From assembly GCA_017880705.1 (NCBI GenBank), contig JADGRS010000161.1:1-7059 (forward strand): a stretch of DNA of 7,059 bases. The letters run 5' to 3'. The DNA is from Burkholderiales bacterium. GTDB lineage: Bacteria > Pseudomonadota > Gammaproteobacteria > Burkholderiales > Usitatibacteraceae. Under the pieces are notes generated by a model that searched no databases, was not told the DNA's origin, and was given only the letters and a program-made list of their open reading frames with translations. How positions within the stretch are numbered: the stretch's first letter is position 1; every line of letters starts with the position of its first letter. This document shows, piece after piece, positions 1-6,621 of the stretch. The position numbers and the translations under genes were made by a program.

Positions 1-4
1 CATC

Positions 5-35
5 AATGAAAGGCGGGCCCAAGGTGCGGGCCCGC
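5..35 (-). terminator. Possible weak rho-independent terminator of the dcw operon
   Basis: On the minus strand GCGGGCCC and GGGCCCGC (bases 35-28 and 20-13) form a perfect 8-bp GC stem with a 7-base loop. The following bases are CTTTCATT, a short and interrupted T tract. Its position about 105 nt after the ftsZ stop suits an operon terminator between ftsZ and whatever lies downstream (lpxC in many proteobacteria, not visible here). The poor T tract keeps confidence moderate. No T-run follows on the plus strand, so it is unlikely to act in that direction. Confidence 0.45.
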
Positions 36-48
36 TGAAGTCGATGCC

Positions 49-79
49 GCATCGCCGGCGGGAGACTCGCCGGCGATGC
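49..79. repeat. Perfect 12-bp inverted repeat (hairpin) beyond the REP-like element
   Basis: GCATCGCCGGCG at 49-60 pairs perfectly with CGCCGGCGATGC at 68-79 around a 7-base loop. It begins immediately after the REP-like palindrome on the minus strand. No T-run follows on either strand, so it is not a classic intrinsic terminator. It could be an mRNA 3'-end stabiliser or part of a composite repeat with its neighbour. Confidence 0.6.
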
Positions 80-138
80 ACGTCGTTCCCGCGAAGGCGG
101 GAATCCAGGCTGGGTCCCCGCCTTCGCGGGGACGACGT
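80..138. repeat. REP/dRS3-like extragenic palindrome directly after ftsZ
   Basis: Positions 80-108 and 110-138 form an imperfect inverted repeat with 29-base arms around base 109, with only three non-Watson-Crick positions (87/131, 102/116, 104/114). Each arm is also a small palindrome: stem 86-92/97-103 with loop GAAG, and stem 115-121/126-132 with loop CTTC. The left arm contains TTCCC, eight bases, then GGGAAT. That is close to the dRS3 core of Neisseria (ATTCCC-N8-GGGAAT) and to CCCGCGAAGGCGGG repeats common between genes in proteobacteria. In RNA it could fold as one long hairpin or two short ones. It ends one base before the ftsZ stop codon, so it may protect the 3' end of the operon mRNA or weaken read-through. 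No transposase is present in the window. The repeat-family assignment comes from recall, not from a search. Confidence 0.75.
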
Positions 139-139
139 C

Positions 140-1291
140 CTAATCCGCCTGCTTGCGCAAGAACGCCGGGATGTCGAGCATGTCGACTCCCGAGTGCCGC
201 ATCGCCTCGACCGTCACGTCGCGGCGGCGCCGCAACGCCGTAGGCTGGTCGAGCTCCTCGTAGTTCACCGCCGAAGCGTCGTCCGTGCCGGTGCGCTGCA
301 CCATCTGCATCATCGGCTGAGTGCGTTGCGCGGCCTGGCCGCCCAGTCCCGTCGCGACGATCGTCACGCGCAGCGCGTCGCCGATCGCCTCGTCGACGAC
401 GCTTCCGTAGATCACGGTCGCGTCCTCGGCGGTGAACGAGCGGATGGTGTTCATCACCTCGTGGACTTCCTTCAGCTTCATCGTGTGGCTCGCGGTGATG
501 TTCACCAGCACACCCCTCGCGCCCGAAAGATGAATATCCTCGAGGAGCGGCGAATGCACGGCTTGTTCGGCCGCCATCTGCGCCCTCTCGGGTCCGGACG
601 CCGTGGCCGAGCCCATCATCGCGACCCCGTTCTCGCTCATGACGGTGCGCACGTCGGCGAAATCGACGTTCACCATGCCGGGGCAGTTGATGACTTCCGC
701 TATGCCCGCGACGGCGCCGTTCAGCACGTCGTTCGAGGCGCGGAATGCGTCTTCGTAGGTCACATCCTCCCCGAGGACCTGCATGAGGCGATCGTTGGGG
801 ATGATGATGAGCGAATCGACGTGCTGCTTCAGCTGGTCGATTCCCACCGCGGCGACCTTCTGGCGCTTGCCCTCGAACGCGAAGGGCTTGGTCACGACCG
901 CGACCGTGAGGATGCCCATCTCGCGCGCGATCTCGGCGACCACGGGCGCCGCGCCCGTTCCCGTGCCGCCGCCCATGCCCGCGGTGATGAAGAGCATGTC
1001 CGCGCCGGTCACCATCTCGATGATGCGCTCGCGGTCCTCCTCGGCGGCGAGCCTCCCCACCTCGGGATTCGCGCCCGCGCCCAGCCCCTTCGTGACGGTG
1101 GTGCCGAGCTGCAGCGTCGTCTTGGCGAGGTTCCTCTTGAGCGCCTGCGCGTCGGTGTTCATGGTGATGAACTCCACGCCCTGCACTCCGTTGTTGATCA
1201 TGTGGTCGACCGCGTTGCCGCCGCAGCCTCCCACGCCCACCACCTTGATCACCGCATCCGGTGTCGTAGTTTCCAACAGCTCGATCATCAT
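140..1291 (-). CDS. ftsZ: FtsZ, tubulin-like cell division GTPase
   Basis: FtsZ polymerises with GTP into the cytokinetic Z ring. It has 383 residues from the first ATG. N-terminal motif VGVGGCGGNAVDHM is at 18-31, NTDAQAL at 45-51 and GLGAGANPEVG at 69-79. The tubulin signature GGGTGTG is at 107-113. The T7 synergy loop NVDFADV is at 208-214, with catalytic acidic residues Asp210 and Asp213. The globular core ends near 315. A linker of about 50 residues, rich in Gln, Thr and Arg, leads to the conserved C-terminal peptide DMLDIPAFLRKQAD (370-383), which binds FtsA and other partners. Tandem ATGs stand at 1291 and 1288. AGGAG is 3 nt before the first and 6 nt before the second, so the second may be the true start (382 residues). 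ftsA ends 36 nt upstream. No residue known to be essential is missing. Confidence 0.98.
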   Translation of the reverse strand: MMIELLETTTPDAVIKVVGVGGCGGNAVDHMINNGVQGVEFITMNTDAQALKRNLAKTTLQLGTTVTKGLGAGANPEVGRLAAEEDRERIIEMVTGADMLFITAGMGGGTGTGAAPVVAEIAREMGILTVAVVTKPFAFEGKRQKVAAVGIDQLKQHVDSLIIIPNDRLMQVLGEDVTYEDAFRASNDVLNGAVAGIAEVINCPGMVNVDFADVRTVMSENGVAMMGSATASGPERAQMAAEQAVHSPLLEDIHLSGARGVLVNITASHTMKLKEVHEVMNTIRSFTAEDATVIYGSVVDEAIGDALRVTIVATGLGGQAAQRTQPMMQMVQRTGTDDASAVNYEELDQPTALRRRRDVTVEAMRHSGVDMLDIPAFLRKQAD

Positions 1292-1293
1292 CG

Positions 1294-1301
1294 TCTCCTT
1301 T
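1294..1301 (-). promoter_or_regulatory. Strong ribosome binding site of ftsZ
   Basis: On the minus strand the ftsA-ftsZ gap contains AAAGGAGA, the best Shine-Dalgarno match I noted in the window. Its AGGAG core ends 3 nt before the ATG at 1291 and 6 nt before the ATG at 1288, which favours the second ATG as initiator. ftsZ is the only complete gene here that does not overlap or abut the gene before it. A strong independent site fits the known need for much more FtsZ than FtsA or FtsQ. Confidence 0.8.
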
Positions 1302-1327
1302 GTTGTGTGCGACTGTCCCGCCCCAAG

Positions 1328-2572
1328 TCAGAAATTCCCCTTGAACCAACCCTTCATCTTCTCCAGCACTTCCTTGAATCCCGCGCCCTGCATCTTCGCG
1401 TGGCGATCGCGCTTCACCTGGTCGATGCCGGCCATGAGCAGGCCCATCGCCGTGGCGTAGCGCGGATTGCGGACGACTTCGGCGAGCGCTCCGCTGTACT
1501 GCGGCAGGCCCACGCGCACCGGCATGTGGAAGACCTCCTCGCCGAGCTCGACCATGCCCTTCATCAGGGCCGATCCTCCGGTGATCACGATCCCCGACGA
1601 GAGCAGCTCCTCGAGGCCCGACGATCGCAATTCCCGCTGGATCAGCGAATAGAGCTCCTCGACGCGCGGCTCGATCACTTCCGCGAGCGTCTGGCGCGAG
1701 AGCTCGCGCGGACCGCGCTCTCCCACGCCGGGCACCTCGATCATGTCGCTCGCGCTCGCCAGCTGGCGCAGCGCCACGCCGTGCGCGATCTTCAGCTCCT
1801 CGGCGTCCTTGGTCGGCGTGCGCAACGCCATCGCGATGTCGTTGGTGATCTGGTCGCCCGCGATCGGGATGACCGACGTGTGCTTGATCGCGCCGTCGGT
1901 GAAGACCGCGATGTCGGTGGTGCCGCCGCCGATGTCGACGAGGCACACGCCCAGGTCGCGCTCGTCGTCGAGGAGGACCGCGTCGGCGGAAGCGAGGGGT
2001 TGCAGCATGAGGTCGCGCACCTCCAGCCCGCAGCGGCGCACGCACTTCATGATGTTCTGCGCGGCCGACACGGCGCCGGTGACGATGTGCACCTTCACCT
2101 CGAGGCGCATGCCGCTCATGCCGAGGGGCTGGCGCACGCCGCCCTGCCCGTCGATGATGAATTCCTGCTCGAGGATGTGGAGGACCTGTTGTTCCATCGG
2201 GATGTTCACGGCGCGGGCCGTCTCGATCACCCGGTCGATGTCGTACTGCTGCACTTCCTTGTCCTTGATGGCGACCATGCCGTGCGAGTTGAAGCTCTTG
2301 ATGTGGCTTCCCGCGATCCCGGTGAGCACTTCCTTGATCTTCGCGTCGGCCATGAGCTCGGCCTCCTCGAGGGAGCGCTGGATCGCGTTCACCGTGGACT
2401 CGATGTTCACGACGACACCCTTCTTCAGCCCGCGCGACGGGTGGCTTCCCATGCCGATGAGGCTCAGCGTGTCCTCGGGCGTGATCTCGGCGACGAGCGT
2501 CACGATCTTGGAGGTGCCGATGTCGAGGGCGACGAGGAGGTTGCGGGTGTCGCGCGCGCGGGTGGCGATCAT
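1328..2572 (-). CDS. ftsA: FtsA, actin-like cell division protein
   Basis: FtsA is an ATP-binding actin homologue of 414 residues that tethers FtsZ to the inner membrane and recruits later divisome proteins. Phosphate-1 motif ALDIGTSKI is at 15-23. The FtsA-specific 1C domain follows, with GLKKGVVVNIEST at 48-60 and GIAGSHIKSFNSHG at 85-98. Phosphate-2 motif LVDIGGGTTDIAVF is at 211-224. The adenosine motif GIVITGGSALMKGM is at 327-340. The C-terminus, GFKEVLEKMKGWFKGNF (398-414), is the amphipathic membrane-targeting helix. Length is close to the 420 residues of E. coli FtsA. The reading frame stays open far upstream, but this start is supported by the ATGA overlap with the ftsQ stop and by homology beginning just after it. 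The Shine-Dalgarno is weak (GGAAAAG), so translation probably depends on coupling to ftsQ. Confidence 0.97.
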   Translation of the reverse strand: MIATRARDTRNLLVALDIGTSKIVTLVAEITPEDTLSLIGMGSHPSRGLKKGVVVNIESTVNAIQRSLEEAELMADAKIKEVLTGIAGSHIKSFNSHGMVAIKDKEVQQYDIDRVIETARAVNIPMEQQVLHILEQEFIIDGQGGVRQPLGMSGMRLEVKVHIVTGAVSAAQNIMKCVRRCGLEVRDLMLQPLASADAVLLDDERDLGVCLVDIGGGTTDIAVFTDGAIKHTSVIPIAGDQITNDIAMALRTPTKDAEELKIAHGVALRQLASASDMIEVPGVGERGPRELSRQTLAEVIEPRVEELYSLIQRELRSSGLEELLSSGIVITGGSALMKGMVELGEEVFHMPVRVGLPQYSGALAEVVRNPRYATAMGLLMAGIDQVKRDRHAKMQGAGFKEVLEKMKGWFKGNF

Positions 2573-3333
2573 TGTTTCTTTTCCGTGCGCGCAGTCGGGC
2601 GCGATGGGGATTTGGCGGGCTTTGGCAGCGCTCGCACTTCGGCCGTCCGCACCGCGAATCCGTTGGCGTAGCGAAGGTCGGCGTGGCGCGTCTCGACGCC
2701 CCGCGACGCGAGCTGCGGCCACGCGGAAACGAAGCGCGCGAGGCGCGATTGGGTGTCGCCTCGTCCAAGGTCGAGGGCGAGGCCCGATTCGAGGGTGACC
2801 TGCCACGCGCCGCGCGGGGAGAGCCGGAGCTCGGTGATGGCGCTCGCGAGCGGCGCGATCGCATCGCGCAGCGCCGGATACTCGCCGACCATCTGCGCCG
2901 ACGAGCCCTCGGGCCCGGTGAATTTCGGCAGGAAGCCGTCGTAGTCGGCCGCGAAGACCTCGCCCTTCGCGCTCACGAGGGCGCTCTCGCTCCAGCGCGC
3001 GAGCGGCTGGTGGGTTTCGAAGGTGACCTCCACCGCGTCGGGGAACCGGCGGCGCACGGTGGCCTCGCGCACCCACGCGATCCTGCGAGCGGCTTCGCGC
3101 ACCGCGGCGAGCGAAGCGCCGCTCGGCGCCGCGCCCTCGACGCTGCGCGCGAACGCGTCGAGATCCGCGCGCGCGATTCGCTGCATGTCTCCCGCGAACA
3201 CCACCCGGCGGATCGGCTGCGAGGAGATCGCGTCGAATCCATACCATGCGCCCGCCGCCAGCGCCGCGACCGCGACCGCCGCGGCGGTGGCGGGAACGAT
3301 GCGCTTGCGCAGCGGCACGGGAACGGCGCTCAT
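2569..3333 (-). CDS. ftsQ: FtsQ, cell division protein (divisome scaffold)
   Basis: FtsQ is a bitopic inner-membrane protein of 254 residues that links early and late divisome proteins through FtsB and FtsL. Residues 1-12 form a short cytoplasmic tail with Arg9, Lys10 and Arg11. Residues 13-33 are an Ala/Val-rich transmembrane segment. A POTRA domain begins near QPIRRVVFAGD (39-49). The family signature WVREATVRRRFPDAVEVTF (87-105) follows, then HQPLARW (108-114) and the beta domain, including GEVFAADYDGFLP and the late motif ADLRYANGFAVR (218-229). The tail from about 235 is rich in Pro, Lys and Arg. The start at 3333 is set by its ATGA overlap with the ddl stop, by AGAGG 5 nt upstream, and because the membrane segment follows at once. 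The stop overlaps the ftsA start, again as ATGA. Because of the ddl frameshift, ribosomes following the ddl start codon would stop 212 nt short of ftsQ. Confidence 0.95.
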   Translation of the reverse strand: MSAVPVPLRKRIVPATAAAVAVAALAAGAWYGFDAISSQPIRRVVFAGDMQRIARADLDAFARSVEGAAPSGASLAAVREAARRIAWVREATVRRRFPDAVEVTFETHQPLARWSESALVSAKGEVFAADYDGFLPKFTGPEGSSAQMVGEYPALRDAIAPLASAITELRLSPRGAWQVTLESGLALDLGRGDTQSRLARFVSAWPQLASRGVETRHADLRYANGFAVRTAEVRALPKPAKSPSRPTARTEKKQ

Positions 3334-4264
3334 CGGGGCCTCTGCGAATCGAGTCGCGCGTCTTCGAGAATCCCCACGCACAGGTCCGCGTAGGAGATTC
3401 CGGCCGCCTTCGCCGCCATCGGCACGAGGCTGTGGCCCGTCATCCCGGGCGAGGTGTTCATCTCGAGGAAGTAGTAGGAGCCATCGGGCTTGAGCATCAC
3501 GTCGGCCCGCCCCCAGCCGCGGCACCCGAGGATGCGGAAGCCCTTCAGCGAGACCTCGCGGATCTCCTCCTCGAGCTCGGGCCGGATGCCCGACGGGCAG
3601 AAGTACTGCGTGTCGTCGGTGAAGTACTTGTTCTGGTAGTCGTAGTTGCCCTGCGGCGCCTCGATGCGCACCAGCGGCAGCGCGACCTCGCCGCCTTCGC
3701 GATGGATGATCGAGGCGGTGAGCTCCTGGCCGGAGATGAATTCCTCGGCGACCACGAGCTCGTCGTACTCGCGGCAAGCTTCCTTGCGGCGTCGAAGTCC
3801 GCGGGGGTCGAGACCTTCGAGAGCCCGAGGGTGGAGCCCTCGCGCGCGGGCTTCACGATGACCGGCATGCCGAGAAGCTCCGTCACCTTCTCCCAGTCCG
3901 TCGTGCACCTCACCATCGCGAAGCGTGGCGTGGGAATGCCCGAGGCGTCCCACACGAGCTTGGTGCGCCACTTGTCCATCGAGAGCGCCGAGCCCATCAC
4001 GCCGCTGCCGGTGTACGGGATGCGAAGCGTCTCGAGCGCGCCCTGCACCGTGCCGTCCTCGCCGAACCGGCCATGGAGCGCGATGAACGCCCGCTCGAAT
4101 CCCTCGCGCTTCAGGTCGAAGAGCTCGCGCTCCGCGGGATCGAAGGCGTGCGCGTCGACGTTCCTGCCCTTCAGCGCGGCGAGCACCGCCTTGCCCGAGA
4201 TGAGAGAGATCTCGCGCTCCGCGGAAGGACCGCCCATCAGCACCGCGACCTTGCCGAGGTTCAT
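3330..4264 (-). pseudogene. ddl: D-alanine--D-alanine ligase, split by an apparent one-base frameshift
   Basis: Ddl is a cytoplasmic ATP-grasp enzyme that makes D-Ala-D-Ala. From the ATG at 4264 the frame encodes residues 1-165: [12 protein letters not shown] (Glu16), LHGRFGEDG (64-71), [16 protein letters not shown] (83-98) and [11 protein letters not shown] (Ser144). At about 3770 the homology jumps to another frame, which carries [40 protein letters not shown] and SPGMTGHSLVP, and stops at 3330. One extra G near 3768-3772 would give ...KLAAEYDELV... and a seamless 311-residue protein with every expected catalytic and Mg-binding residue (Asp255, Glu268, Asn270). As written, translation gives 239 residues, of which 74 are out of frame, ending at 3545, and it would be inactive. 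AAAGG lies 5 nt before the start. Both ends are ATGA overlaps, with murB and ftsQ. A sequencing or assembly error is at least as likely as a true mutation. Confidence 0.9.
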
Positions 4265-5199
4265 GCCTGCCTTTCTCCCACGATGCGGACTTCCCGAACG
4301 AGCTCGATCCCCGTCTTCATCAGCACAGCGGCCTGCACGTGATCGATGACGCCCTCGATCTCGCTCGCCGTGGCGGCGCCGACGTTCACGATGAAGTTGG
4401 CGTGCTTCTTCGAGACCTGCGCATCGCCGATGGCGAAGCCCTTGAGCCCGCACGATTCGATGAGCCGCGCCGCGTGGTCGTCCGGCGGATTGCGAAACAC
4501 GCTGCCGGCATTGGGCAGGCTGAGCGGCTGCGTGGCGACGCGCTTCTGCAGGAGCTCGCGAATGCGCGTCATCGCCTCGCCCTCCTCGCCCGGCGCGAAT
4601 CCGAAGACGCCCGAGACGAACCATTCGTCGCCGGGGGCCCTGGCGCGCACGTGCCGATAGCCGAGCTCGTAGTCCGCCGCCGAGCGGTGGCGCAGCGTCC
4701 CGCCGCGATCGACGGTCTCCACGCTGATCACGTGGTCCCACGTTTCGCCGCCATAGCAGCCGGCATTCATCGCGAGCGCGCCGCCGACCGTCCCGGGAAT
4801 TCCCGCCATCCATTCGGCGCCGGCCCCGCCGTGCTTCGCGACGAAGCGGGCCAGGTGCGGCGCGGGCACGCCGGCGCCGGCGCGGAATGCGAGCGTGCCG
4901 CGCGGCGTCGCGACTTCCGACTCCACCTCGATTCCGATCAAGGCATGGTGAGTGAAGACCACCGAGCCCTTGAACCCTCCATCGCGCACGAGGAGGTTGC
5001 TTCCGAGGCCGAGGAACATCACCGGTTCATTCGAAGCGCGCGTGCGCAGGAACGTCGAGAGGTCGAGCACGTCGGCGGGCTGGTAGAACGTGCGCGCCAT
5101 TCCGCCGGCGCGCCAGCTCACGTGCTTCGCCATGGGCTCGTCGTGCTTCAGGAGTCCCCGCAGCCCGGAATTCATTCGCGCGCCGTCGCTCATGTCCAT
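4261..5199 (-). CDS. murB: MurB, UDP-N-acetylenolpyruvoylglucosamine reductase (short, type II-like)
   Basis: This FAD- and NADPH-dependent cytoplasmic enzyme of 312 residues reduces the enolpyruvyl group to lactyl, giving UDP-MurNAc. The FAD-binding motif [12 protein letters not shown] is at 64-75 and [14 protein letters not shown] at 134-147. YRHVR at 181-185 supplies the Arg equivalent to E. coli Arg159. NAGSVFRNP at 230-238 carries the proton-donating Ser233. [11 protein letters not shown] is at 262-272, and the C-terminal EVRIVGE supplies the catalytic Glu303. The length, shorter than the roughly 340 residues of E. coli MurB, fits type II. There are three candidate ATGs: 5199, 5193 and 5175. 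The first has GGAG 7 nt upstream; the second has AGGGG 6 nt upstream; the third has no comparable site that I noted. The start is thus uncertain by two codons. murC ends 3 nt before, and the stop overlaps the ddl start as ATGA. Confidence 0.96.
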   Translation of the reverse strand: MDMSDGARMNSGLRGLLKHDEPMAKHVSWRAGGMARTFYQPADVLDLSTFLRTRASNEPVMFLGLGSNLLVRDGGFKGSVVFTHHALIGIEVESEVATPRGTLAFRAGAGVPAPHLARFVAKHGGAGAEWMAGIPGTVGGALAMNAGCYGGETWDHVISVETVDRGGTLRHRSAADYELGYRHVRARAPGDEWFVSGVFGFAPGEEGEAMTRIRELLQKRVATQPLSLPNAGSVFRNPPDDHAARLIESCGLKGFAIGDAQVSKKHANFIVNVGAATASEIEGVIDHVQAAVLMKTGIELVREVRIVGERQA

Positions 5200-5202
5200 C
5201 CC

Positions 5203-6621
5203 CTAGCTCCGCACCGCTGCCAGCGCGCCGGGCGCCGGAATCGCCAGCTCGGGCGCGAGGCTCGCGATCGAACCCGCGCCCATCGTGACGACGACGTCGC
5301 CGTCGCGGACTCGCGCGAGCACCGCGTCGCGCATCTCGGAAGTCTTCTCGACGAAGATCGGCTCGACCTTGCCGGCGAGGCGCACCGAGCGGACCAGGGA
5401 GCGCCCATCGGCCCCGACGATCGGCGCCTCTCCCGCGGGATACACATCCGCGAGAACGAGCTCGTCGACGGTCGAGAGCACCTTCACGAAATCCTCGAAC
5501 AGATCGCGGGTGCGCGTGTAGCGATGCGGCTGGAAGGCAAGCACTATGCGGCGCCCGGGAAACGCGCCGCGCGCGGCCGCGAGGGTCGCCGCCATTTCCG
5601 CGGGGTGGTGGCCATAGTCGTCGACCACCGTGTAGAGCCCGCCGCCGGCGAGCGGCACGTCGCCGTAGCGCTGGAAGCGGCGTCCCACGCCGGTGAATTC
5701 GCCGAGCCCCTTCGCGATCGCCGCTTCGCTCGCGCCGACCTCGCGCGCGACGGCGATCGCCGCGAGGGCATTCAGCACGTTGTGTTCGCCCGGAAGGTTC
5801 AGCAGGACTTCGAGCGGCGCGAAGCCTCCACGCGTCGCGACCGCGCGGAAGCGCATGCGCCCCGCGTCCCAGCGCACGTCTTCCGCGCGCAGGTCGGCGT
5901 CGCTTGTCTTGCCGTAGGTGAGCATCGGCCGCGTGATCGCGGGCATCACGGCGCGCACGTGCGGATCGTCCTTGCAGATCACCGCGAGACCGTAGAACGG
6001 CAGGTGGCCGAGGAATTCGACGAAGGTCGCCTTGAGCTTCTCGAAATCCTGCTCGTAGGTCTCCATGTGATCGGCGTCGATGTTGGTGACGACGGAAATC
6101 ACCGGCTGGAGATAGAGGAACGAGGCGTCCGACTCGTCGGCTTCGGCGACGAGAAACTCGCCCTTGCCGAGGCGCGCATTGGTGCCGATGGAGTTGAGCC
6201 GCCCGCCGATCACGCACGTCGGATCGAGCCCGGCTTCCGCGAGCACCGCGGCGACGAGCGACGTCGTCGTCGTCTTTCCATGGGTGCCCGCGATGGCGAT
6301 GCCCTGCTTGAAGCGCATCAGCTCCGCGAGCATCATCGCCCGCGGCACGACCGGGATATGGGCCTCGCGGGCCCAGATCACTTCGGGGTTGTCCGCCTTC
6401 ACCGCCGACGAGACCACGACCGCGTCCGCCGAGGCGGCGTTCTCGGCGGCATGGCCGATCACGATCCGGATCCCCATCTGGCGCAGCCTGCGCACCGCGG
6501 AGTTTTCCGACAGATCCGAGCCCGACACCGTGTAGCCGAGGTTGGAGAACACCTCCGCGATCCCGGACATGCCCGAGCCGCCGATGCCGACGAAATGGAT
6601 GCGCTTCACCTTATGCCGCAT
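5203..6621 (-). CDS. murC: MurC, UDP-N-acetylmuramate--L-alanine ligase
   Basis: This cytoplasmic ATP-dependent ligase of 472 residues joins L-Ala to UDP-MurNAc, the first step of stem peptide synthesis. Residues 10-20 hold the UDP-binding loop [11 protein letters not shown]. Residues 111-120 hold the ATP P-loop [15 protein letters not shown] is at 161-165 and [13 protein letters not shown] at about 276-288. DDYGHHP (334-340) and QPHRYTRT (364-371) are C-terminal domain signatures, and VTMGAGSI is near 445-452. All three Mur ligase domains are present and the length is usual. I chose the ATG at 6621, inside the murG end, because GGAG lies 7 nt upstream and the resulting N-terminus matches the family just before the UDP-binding loop. 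The frame stays open further upstream, but that stretch is murG coding sequence. The 11-nt overlap suggests coupling to murG translation. Confidence 0.97.
   Translation of the reverse strand: MRHKVKRIHFVGIGGSGMSGIAEVFSNLGYTVSGSDLSENSAVRRLRQMGIRIVIGHAAENAASADAVVVSSAVKADNPEVIWAREAHIPVVPRAMMLAELMRFKQGIAIAGTHGKTTTTSLVAAVLAEAGLDPTCVIGGRLNSIGTNARLGKGEFLVAEADESDASFLYLQPVISVVTNIDADHMETYEQDFEKLKATFVEFLGHLPFYGLAVICKDDPHVRAVMPAITRPMLTYGKTSDADLRAEDVRWDAGRMRFRAVATRGGFAPLEVLLNLPGEHNVLNALAAIAVAREVGASEAAIAKGLGEFTGVGRRFQRYGDVPLAGGGLYTVVDDYGHHPAEMAATLAAARGAFPGRRIVLAFQPHRYTRTRDLFEDFVKVLSTVDELVLADVYPAGEAPIVGADGRSLVRSVRLAGKVEPIFVEKTSEMRDAVLARVRDGDVVVTMGAGSIASLAPELAIPAPGALAAVRS

Noticed and set aside
1292..1327. 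A promoter for ftsZ in the ftsA-ftsZ gap
   Set aside because: The 36-base gap contains a ribosome site but no convincing -10 and -35 pair. Internal promoters within ftsQ or ftsA are possible, but I cannot support one from sequence alone.
44..2671. An 875-codon open frame on the plus strand opposite ftsZ and ftsA
   Set aside because: The product is rich in His, Arg, Asp and Leu with no recognisable domain, and it lies wholly antisense to two certain genes. Long antisense frames are expected in G+C-rich coding DNA.
3..2864. A 953-codon open frame on the minus strand across ftsZ, ftsA and part of ftsQ
   Set aside because: It is out of frame with all three genes and has the Arg/Gly/His-rich composition of a frame-shifted G+C-rich reading. 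No ribosome site or homology supports it.
2573..3247. An N-terminal extension of FtsA of 225 codons
   Set aside because: The frame is open, but the extension is the out-of-frame shadow of ftsQ. FtsA homology begins at the ATG at 2572, which overlaps the ftsQ stop.
3755..3800. Programmed -1 ribosomal frameshifting in ddl
   Set aside because: No X-XXY-YYZ slippery heptamer occurs in the zero frame near the junction, I saw no clear downstream structure, and Ddl is not known to use frameshifting. A missing base explains it more simply.
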